DNA from: Halichondria panicea
Lineage: Eukaryota > Porifera > Demospongiae > Suberitida > Halichondriidae
Length of the DNA: 64,000 bases
Assembly (NCBI RefSeq): GCF_963675165.1
Contig: NC_087387.1
Coordinates: 6,289,058-6,353,057 of the forward strand
Direction: 5' to 3'
Shown: in pieces, positions 23,830-34,155 of the stretch
How positions within the stretch are numbered: the stretch's first letter is position 1
How the letters are laid out: every line of letters starts with the position of its first letter
Notes under the pieces: model-generated
What the model was told of the DNA's origin: nothing
What the model saw: the letters and a program-made list of their open reading frames with translations, nothing else
Databases searched by the model: none
Program-made: the position numbers and the translations under genes

Positions 23830-24055
23830 AATAACGCAGCAACCACTCTGCAATTCCATGGAATTCACTATAAACTGATACTACAGTGTTGCAGTTCACA
23901 GCTATATACTTGCTGCTCGGGCACTAAGAACACAAATACATTCACCAGAAGATCTACCCTCGAGAGATGCCACGAGGAATTTTGAGCCCCATGTCACAGT
24001 TGGAGGCACTTGTTCAACAATATGATTATAAATGGCTATACTTTGCTTGAAGAAT
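23830..24055 (-). CDS. Possible IgGFc-binding-type exon, copy A
   Basis: On the minus strand the frame reads IYNHIVEQVPPTVTWGSKF, then LVASLEGRSSGECICVLSAR. The PP-x3-WGSxF and GRxSG pattern recalls IgGFc-binding-protein N-terminal repeats found in large invertebrate secreted or membrane proteins. A CAG/GTATAG-type donor may end the exon near 23,915. In copy A a 2-nt difference and TAG follow, while copy B reads on (58,108-57,920). Flanking exons are not identified. Low confidence. Confidence 0.35.
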
Positions 24056-26200
24056 ATTAAGATCCGCTAAACACAGACGTTTCCATTATAAGTATATCCT
24101 CAATCGCTGTCTGATTAGCAGTTAAAGCAGTAGTGTCTAGTTCGCTTAAACAGCAAATGTGTTGTGTCCACGCACACGCACACACATCAATCACTCTACC
24201 CCTATTGCACACTGCACACGCACGAGGTAATAAGGTGTCTTGAAGTGTGAAAACCTCCAAGGAATCACTCACATTTTCAATTGGCGAGGAATGTGTAAAA
24301 ATAGTGCACTTTTGATGTCACAGTAGAATTTGTTGAATGGTAGCACGTATTATAGACAGTCTTTAATCAAGAGATTCATTGTAAGCTCTGTGTCTGCCAG
24401 TGACTTCATGATCAGTGGGTGTAGATAAAGTGAGTATCCTCAACAGCGCACACATAGTACCTCCAATGAGGGTCCTCAGTAGGCACATAACTACCCATGC
24501 AAAGGAAGGCGTCCCAAGAGCCACATATATATATATGTGATGCTGCAAAGTATAGGTTACATGTGAGGCATGCATGTGTGAGTTTGTCTCCAGAGGAGCT
24601 AGGTCCGACTGCCAGGCTGGTGCAGCTCAAGCAATTACCGGTAGTCTCTGATTTCACCAGATTAATGATCACACTCAGCAATAACACACATGCAACGTGG
24701 GCGAATAATTAGTATTCACTCAAAGGCTAATTGCTTGAGCTACATTGTCCTGTGGTACTCCCTCTGGTGTGTCTCTATAAGTGTAGAAGTGTGTGTGAGT
24801 GGGTGTGGTGTGTGAATGCAGTACACATTCAGTGTAATTACCTGGTTGAGTTATTTTACCCTCTGGGGACTTTAAATGATCAACATCCCGGAACACCCTT
24901 GGAATGTTTTTCTATACTCATTGTAACCATACTCAAACTCGGACATTTTTTGGTTAAAATTAATGTTAAGTAATGCTCATTGTATACAGGCAGTGAAATA
25001 ATGCACCTATCAATGCAAACCACACCCCCTCCCGGGATAGGGTGGGGATTTGTATTAACTTTGCCTCCCCTGTGTGCATGGGTGGGGATTTTGTATAAGT
25101 CTGCATACTCAGCAGCCACAATTAAGTCAGTATAATTATTATAATTTTAACTCTTTTATAACCTCCCATGGCATGTGTAGCTTTTTGGAAGGAACAAATA
25201 GCAAGACTTAATATAGAAAACTTGATTGCCTGCATGTGACTGTGATTTCATTGGACGGAGTGGAAGCAAAACCACAGACTTTTAATGCCTTGTATACCTC
25301 AAGTGTGCTTGCTGTTACAATAGTGAGTATTGTACTCTTCCTAATGAACTCTTGCTATAACTGACATGCATACATCATGTCATGTAAGTTCAAATAATGT
25401 GAACATGTACAATTATACAATCGAACATGCATGATGGAGTTTTATAAGTGTGTAAAGGAATGGATGAGATCGATATGTATACTGATCTGAATTGATCACC
25501 AACTAAGTACATCATTATCCTTATAGTTAAATGCGCAATGACCAGTGGCGTAGGCAGAGGGGGGCTGACGGGGCTAGAGCCCTCTCTTTTGTGCTTTATC
25601 AATTCCAACTCAGCCGCGATCTGTCGATGTATTCTGCACTGTATACTGCATGCATAGTTACTACAATGATGTCGGAAATGTGGGCAGGGCCATCTAATGC
25701 GCATGCTGACTGCTTAGGACCTTTTTTAGTGTTATGCTCTGGCCCTGCTCAACTGATTTGAGCCCTGCCCTTCCCCAAATCCTTGCTACGCCACTGATCA
25801 CGACATATTAAAACACTCGGCTACGTGTGTTCTAACTAAAACTCTGTACAGTTTGAGATCTCGATCTATAGGAGTACGTCACTGTTTCGTTGGTGGAGCC
25901 ACTGTGGTTTCTTATAGCCCTCCAATAATTATTATAATTATGATATCTCTGGATAAAGTATAATGTACCACATAAATCGCTTGGTCTTCCCCAGACTATA
26001 TACAGTGAAAGATGAACCCTTATTATAGTGTTATCAGTGGACGTGGACAAGACATATTAGAACTAGATATGCAACAGTGTTTTATCTCAATAATTATATA
26101 AAGTGAGCTCTCATTGATACAATTGAACAATGAGCACAAAAATAAATAACTCAACTGCTTAATTAGAATGAAATGACATTTTCAGTTTTGCACCAATAAT
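24056..26200. other. Gene-poor tract, copy A
   Basis: A minus-strand open stretch at 24,412-24,687 (GDKLTHACLTCNLYF, MGSYVPTEDPHWRYYVC) is conserved in copy B apart from a 6-nt difference. It could be a cysteine-bearing ectodomain exon, unidentified. The rest is non-coding except the MITE at 25,543. Confidence 0.35.
25543..25796. mobile_element. hAT-like MITE, copy A
   Basis: CAGTGGCGTAG at the left and GCTACGCCACTG at the right, 254 bp, no ORF. Target duplication is not convincing. Present in both copies. Confidence 0.72.
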
Positions 26201-26227
26201 TATTATCATGACTATGTTAATATCAGT

Positions 26228-26393
26228 TCAGCAGTTCCAGTTTGTTGGTTTTTTAACTTCAACAGATGAGTAACCACTTGAATGTATCCGTAGAGAGCCC
26301 CACCCAGTACAACTAGAGCTAGTACAAGCCAACACACTCACAACAGGTAGGACAACATTGAGGACTAGTGATGAAGATGAGGACTCTACAACT
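26228..26393 (-). pseudogene. TM-helix exon, copy A, frameshifted
   Basis: Reads [20 protein letters not shown] then breaks: an extra A near 26,323 shifts the frame inside the helix. Copy B (60,523-60,343) keeps the full helix, so copy A is damaged. Confidence 0.6.
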
Positions 26394-27429
26394 GTGTGTA
26401 CATGGAGAAAAAACAAATGGACTATTAGTTTTGTATCAATGTTTTTGCTCGTTAAAGGAATGCAAGGTTTATACCTTACTAGAATGTGTTGCGGATAAAA
26501 AACCTTTGCGATGAGCCAAATCAGCAGAAAAATTGACGTTCTTGAAAATTGAAGATAGTGACTATTGCAATTTCAATTTTCGTATAATGCTATATACGAA
26601 AATTCCCACCATACGGAAATAATCCACTATATTCGGTACTTAACCAAGATCGTATCACTGTTCATATTGTAAAGATATCAGCTAACAGATGAGGAGGGGT
26701 TTCACCAAGAGCTAAGCTGCAAACTCAGAACATTCATAACAAAGTTGGCCACCATTCCCAAACTCCCTCCCTCTGTGAAGGATCTGGAAGAAGAGATATT
26801 ATGACCAGCTGCTCCACAATACTCTGTAGGCTTACGCCACGCCAGATAAGAAGTACGAGTTGGGATATAACGCCCCCTCAAAATGACTAATGCACCTAAT
26901 TCACCTTTAACTAGCGAATCCATAATTGCTCATAAAAGTCATTGACTCTTTCTTTGTTGCTAACATTGTTAATTTTTTATCAATATTATTATTACAAAAC
27001 CTTCATCTGTGTGATTAATGATCTTTACCAAACAAACACATTTGGCAGGGCTGCTGACTTTGCTTGCGTCTAGTGAAGTCTGCCATGCATATAGCTTTGC
27101 ATGTCATTCATACACACTAGTTACAGTCACCTATTTTAACTTTCAAAAAATCACCAAAAAGACAAACCTTAAGTCTTACTGTCGTGTAAGAATTCTGCTG
27201 CTAGTAGCTTGCATTCCTTAACAATACTTGAACCATCTACCTAGTTAGACCATTCTAGCAATAGGACTTCACAACAATAAAAAAATACATTTACGAGTGA
27301 TGCTTACCAGCAAGGCATTGTATCAAAAGGGCCGGGAAGGGTCCAGATTTGCTTTAGGTATACAGCTATATATACTTGTTTTCCCACGGGCTGGCAATAT
27401 ATACACACAGTTTCTAGATGTCCAACTAA

Positions 27430-27950
27430 AAGGAGTTCAGCTGGCGTCCTGACCTTTAACTGGTGTCCCAGCTATATGAGCTCATAGCCAGTACGCGGTA
27501 TCAAATTGCGGTAACTGCATGGAGTCCCAGCCAGTACGCGGTAACTGCATGCATGGAGTCCCATGAGCTAAGTGCAGGCTGGAGTCCCAGATAGTGAACA
27601 AGTCTACTACAGTATATTACTGAGAACTTCGGAAACGAAAGATATAGGCATTGCCAGAAAGCAAATTAAATATTAACTTTCCGCAAACCTCAACTGACAA
27701 GAAAGAGGTATACACTATATTTTATATCTCTTTGCATATGCTCCCTCTTCTTTATCTGTGATGATTAAACTAAGTAAAAAAAGAGGGAAAAAAATAGCCG
27801 GCGTCCCGACCTTCTGCGCAAGCTAGAGTCCTAGCCAGTAACTGGAGTCCCAGTTAAGTAGTAGTCCCGACCAGTGCACCAATACAGCCGACAACTTAGA
27901 AACGAGATGTGCAACGCATGCCGGAGTCCCGACCACCTATACTTCCGCTC
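27430..27950. repeat. Degenerate GGAGTCCC-type short repeats
   Basis: GGAGTCCCAGCCAGTA, GCGTCCTGACCTT and GCGTCCCGACCTT variants recur about ten times at irregular spacing. The identical array occurs at 61,560-62,080. Confidence 0.55.
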
Positions 27951-28236
27951 CAAAGTAACAGTAAGGGATTGGCTTTGTTCACTCGATGTCAGGAACGGAA
28001 GTTAAATTTAACCACAACCACACCCCTAGAATTCTTCAGCAGTTGCACTGGGACTGGGCACAACAATATTATGGAGGAGTAGTGGATGATGTTGAATGCC
28101 TCCTAGGGCTGCACAGCTCTACTGTACTATGAGTACCAGGACTTCAGTGAGCAAGGTGCAGGTGCAGGTGCATGGACGATGAACAGACTCACATTGTTAC
28201 CAAAGTAAGTAATGACAGTAAGTTAAGAACATGTAT

Positions 28237-28757
28237 CGTTACCGTATTCACCCGAATTACCGGGACACAAAAAAATTATTACGGCTTGCAGTGTCCCTTG
28301 GAATAGAGCAAGAAAAATTACGTTAAAGTCGAAGTGTCCCTTGTATTAGGGTGTCCCGTAGTAATTAGAACGAATATTTCCCCATTTAAGGTACGTACAC
28401 AGCCTCGATTCCAGGCCGAGGCTAGCTCTGCAGCTAAAATGTCTTTCGCAGTTTAGAAGCTGTGCATGTACGCGGGTTCCATGTCTACAAAGTGGTGTCT
28501 TCAACCGTCAGTGACATATTACGGTGCCAGAGAGTAGAATCCAGAGAGTTTCTAAGAGTTTTGAGTGTCTATCAGTTTTGAGTGTCTATCGAGCTGACGT
28601 TAGGGGCATGCTCTTTTTCGTTCTAATTAGATCGGGACATCTAAAAATATTTACATTTCCTGTTGTTCTTTAATATAGAGTGAAAAAAATTACGTAAGTC
28701 CGAAGTGTCCCTTAGAATAGAGTGTCCCGGTAATTCAGGTGAATATATACGGTAACG
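28237..28757. mobile_element. MITE with 32-bp TIR, copy A
   Basis: The left end CGTTACCGTATTCACC continues as GAATTACCGGGACAC. The right end is its complement with a TATA insertion here; in copy B (62,367-62,883) the 32-bp ends match at 31 positions. There is no ORF, and internal GTGTCCCTT motifs recur. It is absent from the other arm of the inverted repeat. Confidence 0.82.
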
Positions 28758-29519
28758 GTGTTTTGGAATTTTTCATTTGATGGCATCCCACTGATTTATT
28801 GTTTGAGCATTCAAAAGCAGTAGTTATGCCTCGAGGTGTAGCCGCACGAGGGTTACGGTAAAGCTGACAGTGTGTGTCTGTCTTGTGTGTCTGTTCCAGC
28901 TGTAACTGCTCAGTAGCTATTATTTTTTTTTTGAACTTACAGACACACCCCTTATTCCTGGATGTAATGCGCATGCGCGCTCAATATACTACGTGTAAGA
29001 GAATCCATTTTGAACCCCAGATCCTGGCAGAAATCAATTTTCTTTGTTGAGGTCCTGGTAAGACAAACCAACCTTTTCGATAACTCTTTTTAGACTGCTT
29101 GTTATAGATATACTACTTTCTGTGATTGAATTCTGTCTTCAATACTTATCACTGTCTATGCCTTTGACAAAGGTTTGCTCCCACTGTTTGGCTACAGGCC
29201 ATTTAAGACGATCAATTAACTGTGGACACCCCTTTCTTGTGAAACAATCAAAGCACATTGCAAAGTATTTACCTCTTCTATAACACTCTAATATACTGTT
29301 GAGCGAAAGCAAAAACATGGCGAGAGGCATTAGCAAGCGCACGCTTGCAACACTCGTTTGATTAGCAGTACTTTAAGGGACCAACTTCTATAGTCAAACA
29401 CGTCTCCAAGGTACACGCGTACCCAAAGTGGGCTGTCCAGCACACATTCATGTACATGTTATTACCTTCCATCAGTTATTAATATAAGTTATTACCTTCC
29501 ATTATTTGGTGTTTCCATT

Positions 29520-29945
29520 GAACCCAGCAACCATTCACTCGGATCTAAGAAACAAAGGCAACAAAGTTTGCAGCTCTAAAGCAAGTACTCTTGGGAAAGA
29601 AAGTGGAGACAATAAAATGTAGTAACATAATGTTCAAGAGATTATCACGGATAAAGGCACTAAGACAGGTATGTCGTCACTTTTCAAACATAATTATTAT
29701 AATTAATTTCCTTATACATTGTAGGCTAAGGAGAAATTACTGGAAGAAAACGCTCCTGCTGAGTCCATCTAGAATCTCAGCCACAAAGCAGTAAATTCTT
29801 TGTTTCACTACACGCTTTAATGAATGTACCTGCATGTAAATGCATGAGATATATAAATGATTGATTATGGCAAACAGGGAGAAAGAGGTACAACGAATAC
29901 TCTGAGAAGATTGTCTTGGTTACAAGATGCCTGCATAGTGCCGGT
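29520..29945 (+). pseudogene. Degenerate CXXC-gene remnant, left arm
   Basis: Exon-like pieces: an end at CTAAGACAG/GTATGT (29,668), an acceptor TTGTAG near 29,725 leading to AKEKLLEENAPAESI, and an acceptor AACAG near 29,878. The middle piece has TAG at SI/NLSHK in copy A but TAT in copy B. The last piece aligns with the zinc-finger exon of the right arm, but its cysteine codons have become TAC. Ends at a CCG/GTGAGT donor. Best read as an inactivated relic. Confidence 0.5.
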
Positions 29946-30012
29946 GAGTATCAACGATTAAGTTGCGTATTAACTGTTTAAACACAGTTTCTATATAATT
30001 ATAATTATGTTG

Positions 30013-30115
30013 ACAGCATTGTTTTTTGCGTATACTGCCCCCAACAGCATGACTGTCTTTGCATGTTTGACACAAACCACAATCTTCTTTTACATTCAGA
30101 GCATTCGTTGCACCT
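30013..30115 (-). pseudogene. CXXC zinc-finger exon fragment, right arm
   Basis: The minus strand reads KKRCNECSECKR in one frame and then EDCGLCQTCKDSHAVGGSIR with KKQCC in the next. Together this is the CXXC pattern CxxCxxC-x-EDCGxCxxCKD-x-GG-x-KKQC known from unmethylated-CpG-binding proteins (KMT2, CFP1, DNMT1, TET). One frameshift separates the halves and the last cysteine is missing. It follows an AAACAG acceptor near 30,140. Confidence 0.6.
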
Positions 30116-30767
30116 CTTTTTCTCCTCTTTTCTCCCTGTTTGAATCAGAAATCAGAAAGTACGTATGTACATTCATAACGTGTAGTGAAAGAAATCTGCT
30201 TTGTGGATGAGACTAGATGAAGCGTTTTATTCCAGTAATTTTTCCTAGCCTACAAAATGTATCAAAGAATGCATGTATCAAGTATTATGTTTGAAATGTG
30301 ACGACATAATACCTGCATGTCTTAGTGCCTTATCATGTCTCCGAGAGTATCGTATATGTTACTACATTTTGTTGTCTCCACTTCTCTGTTAAGAATACTT
30401 TAGAGCTGCAATTTTTGTTGCCTTTGTTTTCTAGATCCGAGTGAATGGTTGCTGGGTTCAATGAAACAGCAAATGATGGGAAGTAACAACTCATATACAT
30501 GAATGTGTGCTGGACAGCCCACTTTGTGTGTACGCGTGTATCTTGGAGACGTGTTCGACTAGATGTTGAAGTAAAGTACTGTGCTGACCAAACTATACTG
30601 ACATGGCACCGCAATGCTGCTTTCGAATGCTCGAAACAATAATGGGATGCTATCGAACATTATTTAATTGCCCTGAATGGTTACCTACAAATTAATATTT
30701 GTAATAACGTTATTTTGGTAACAATCTGTTTTCGTCGTCCACCTTGCACCTGTTTCTATAGCTAAGT

Positions 30768-31681
30768 CAGGGGCGTACACAAGGTGGTGCTTAGGGTGCT
30801 CCAGCACCCCCATCCAGGCTCTGGTGCTCCAGCACCCTATCCAGACTCAGAGAAGCTCAAGTAGATAGTTCAACCATCACTGGCTGGCTAGAAGGAAGCT
30901 ACACTTACTGCAGCTATCTACAGCTTAATAGTGATAGTTACAATAACTTTATACCAGTTAGATCTAGCTAGCTAGCCTAAAAAACTTATCGTTACTGGGA
31001 TATCCATGGGAACTAATAAAGAGTGGGGAGGGGCTCAATAATAAGGCTAGGCAGCAGGAAGTGGTTTGCTGTATCAAACACTTGAGCTGGCCTCACAACA
31101 TGCAGCACAACAAGGTTCTTGGACCAGGTACATGAGGTACATGAATGTATAGTATAATTATATAATTAAGCCTACATGTATGTACAATAAAATTAATTAA
31201 TAATAATCAATGTTTGCAATGTAAACTACAAAGTCTCTTTTCCTCAACATCAAGGTACTGGTGGTCATACTTTGTACGCTGCCTGTCATCTCCTGGTAAG
31301 CTGATCAATCTTTTAGTGGCCTGAAAAGAAAAGAATCAAGACTGTCGTCAGATCAAGCAAAGGAACAAACGTTTATCATCACTTACACTTCTACATTTAC
31401 ACAGAGTAGACTAGACATGATTGCATTGACATTTGACATACCTTAAGAAGAGTTGGCTAGAGTTTGCCATCCCAGGCGAATTGAGCTTCTGGTCGTAAAC
31501 ATTCTTGACTTGCTGATGGCACTGTAAAATACTGTCAGTACTGTGGCTGTGCACCATCTAGAAAACAGTGGGCGTTGCCGACAAAAGGGGCGTCATCCCG
31601 GAAGTGGGGGTGGTCTAAATTTTGCGGCGCGCTTCACGCGCAATGAGCACCACCATTAACTGAATCCTAGGATCGCCCCTG
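30768..31681. mobile_element. hAT-like non-autonomous element
   Basis: TIR CAGGGGCG/CGCCCCTG, 914 bp. Flanks AGCTAAGT and AGCTTGCT could be a worn 8-bp target duplication (5 of 8). The inverted-repeat left arm preserves an uninterrupted version of the site near 28,165. No transposase ORF. Confidence 0.66.
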
Positions 31682-31741
31682 AGCTTGCTCACTGGAGTCC
31701 TGGTACCAATGTACTCATAGTAGTCTACTTAGTAAAGTACA

Positions 31742-31790
31742 GCTGAAAGCCTCCTAGAGCTGTACAGTACAGCTCTAGGAGGCTTTCAGC
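31742..31790. repeat. 49-bp perfect hairpin palindrome
   Basis: Arms of 24 bp, starting GCTGAAAGCCTCC, with a single A between them. The left arm of the large inverted repeat has only a single, imperfect version near 28,100-28,125. Confidence 0.92.
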
Positions 31791-31925
31791 ATCATCCTTT
31801 ATGAATGTTGTGCCCCTGAAGCTATTATGTGAAGAATTCGAGGGGTGTGGTTGTGGTTAAATAACTTCCGTTCCTGATATCGAGTGAACAAAGCCAATCC
31901 CGTAACAGTAACAACACAAACGTAA

Positions 31926-32113
31926 ATGTGGCGACTGCAACAGAAGTTACATAACTTGTGGAATGGATCTAACAAGTGGGTGGGGCCATGTACGTACGTG
32001 CATGTCTTTTTGTTTGGGGAAGGATACAGACATGCCAGCCAGTCTATAACAGATGTCCGAGCAAACGGTATACGGGGGAGGATTGGAAGAATGAGACTAG
32101 CTAGCTATAGAGG
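31926..32113 (+). other. Possible upstream exon or 5' UTR of TBC copy B
   Basis: An open frame from ATG 31,926 ends at a good donor TATAGAG/GTAAGC. It would join exon 32,748 in phase, but its translation does not resemble the family, whereas exon 32,415-32,502 does. It may be a 5' UTR exon or chance. Confidence 0.25.
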
Positions 32114-32414
32114 TAAGCAATCTTAATTAATAGCATGCACTGTATGTTTGTTGGTCCTATTGTTGTTGTTATGTTTATGCGGTACTGTAATTTCAAAAGA
32201 CACGACAGAGGTACGTGGCTAGGCTACCGTACCCTTTAATGAAGGAGGCTGGAGTGGCCGTCTTGAAAGCATGCTGCCACACACACATTTATTGTGTTCT
32301 CACCCCCCCCCCCCCACACACACACACACACACAACATTTCTCCCCTTCACAGGTGTGGAAGATAGGAGATGATGTTGCCGGGTATGTGAGAACAGTGAA
32401 GTTGGTTCAGTTAG

Positions 32415-33179
32415 AGAGAGAGAGCAATCATGTGGGCCACCATGGTCAGTCAGTGGGACAGATACAACCACTCATCAACACTGCACAGAAGGGTCAACAA
32501 AGGTACTACCATATATGGGCTGTATAGATTTGTAGATTTGTATAAAACAGATTGCATATAGTGAAGCAATTGTTGATCTAAGCATATCATATCGTACAGC
32601 TACCAAAGAGCTACAAAATCCATATTTTAGTTTTGATAATTGAAGTATCCCAACTTAAGTTACGGACATCCAAAGTTCTCCTCTAAAACTCTCCTCTTGT
32701 GTGCATAATTATAGTTCCCTGATAATGATGAGTGTCCTCTTGTGCAGGGATCCCTAACTCAGTGCGTGGGTCAGTGTGGAGACATGTGCTCGATATTGAG
32801 AACCTACGACAAGACGGTATCTATGAGGCTATGAAGGAGTTGGGCAGACGCACATCACCTGACGTACGACAGATTGATCTGGACGTGTTGAGGACGTTCA
32901 GGAACCACATTATGTACAGGGAACGGTATGGGATCAAGCAGCAGGCCTTGTTCCATGTGCTGGTTGGCTACTCCATGTACAATCCTGTGAGTGTGGTGGA
33001 CTGGAGACTGATAATAAGGTGTTTTGATAGGCTGGCTTTGATTGCCTGTAACTCTTGTTGAGATTGTATGATTTCTAGAGTAAATAATGAGATTTGTACC
33101 TTACGACACACACATGTCTCACCACCCACACACACACACACACATCCACTCTACACACACACATGTATTACCACCCAGT

Positions 33180-33247
<68 letters not shown>

Positions 33248-33466
33248 CCTGGGCTATTGTCAGGGGATGAGCAGTATTGCAGCCGTGCTACTCATGTATC
33301 TCAATGAGGAGGATGCATTCTGGGCTCTCGTGGCTTTAATAGGGAACAAGAAGTACGCTATGCATGGTCTACTGATACCAGGGCTGCCCAAACTGTTGGC
33401 CTATTGTGACTATCATGCTGACATGAGGAAGAGGCTGTTGCCCAAACTAGACAGGCATCTGGTGAG

Positions 33467-33564
<98 letters not shown>

Positions 33565-33607
33565 TGTGTGTGTGTGTGTGGTGTGTGTGTGTGTGTGTGT
33601 GTGTGGT

Positions 33608-33649
<42 letters not shown>

Positions 33650-33665
33650 TGTGTGGTGTGTGTGT

Positions 33666-33729
<64 letters not shown>

Positions 33730-33781
33730 GTGTGTGTGTTGTGTGTGTGTGTGTGGGTGTGGGTGTGTGTGGTGTGTGGTG

Positions 33782-33821
<40 letters not shown>

Positions 33822-33857
33822 TGTGTGTGTGTGGTGTGTGTGTGTGTGTGTGTGTGG

Positions 33858-33912
<55 letters not shown>

Positions 33913-33964
33913 GTGTGTGGTGTGTGGTGCGTGGTGCGTGGTGTGTGTGTGTGTGTGTGTGTGG

Positions 33965-34022
<58 letters not shown>

Positions 34023-34075
34023 GGTGTGTGTGTGTGTGTGTGTGTGGTGTGTGTGTGTGTGTGTGTGTGGTGTGT

Positions 34076-34113
<38 letters not shown>

Positions 34114-34116
34114 TGT

Positions 34117-34155
<39 letters not shown>

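Larger units (their letters stand above)
27955..29945. repeat. Large inverted repeat, left arm (copy A)
   Basis: Several blocks are reverse-complement matches to 30,010-31,925: 27,960-28,160 with 31,690-31,920; 28,770-28,830 with 30,600-30,660; 29,390-29,680 with 30,320-30,580; 29,725-29,810 with 30,170-30,250; and 29,874-29,945 with 30,013-30,140. A MITE interrupts this arm only. The arms are well diverged. Confidence 0.8.
30010..31925. repeat. Large inverted repeat, right arm
   Basis: Reverse-complement partner of 27,955-29,945. The arm is interrupted by a hAT-like element at 30,768-31,681 and lacks the MITE of the left arm and the 28,860-29,390 segment. Confidence 0.8.

Noticed and set aside
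26702-27221. Short ORFs conserved exactly between copies (for example 26,702-26,923 and 27,018-27,221)
   Set aside because: The DNA here is nearly identical between copies, so conservation is uninformative, and no domain or splice pattern supports coding.
29139-29342. Minus-strand 67-aa ORF with a cysteine-rich segment
   Set aside because: Its C-terminus changes frame in copy B through a 4-nt insertion and no family resemblance was found.
30007-30210. Plus-strand 67-aa ORF
   Set aside because: It is the antisense of the CXXC-like exon and has no independent support.
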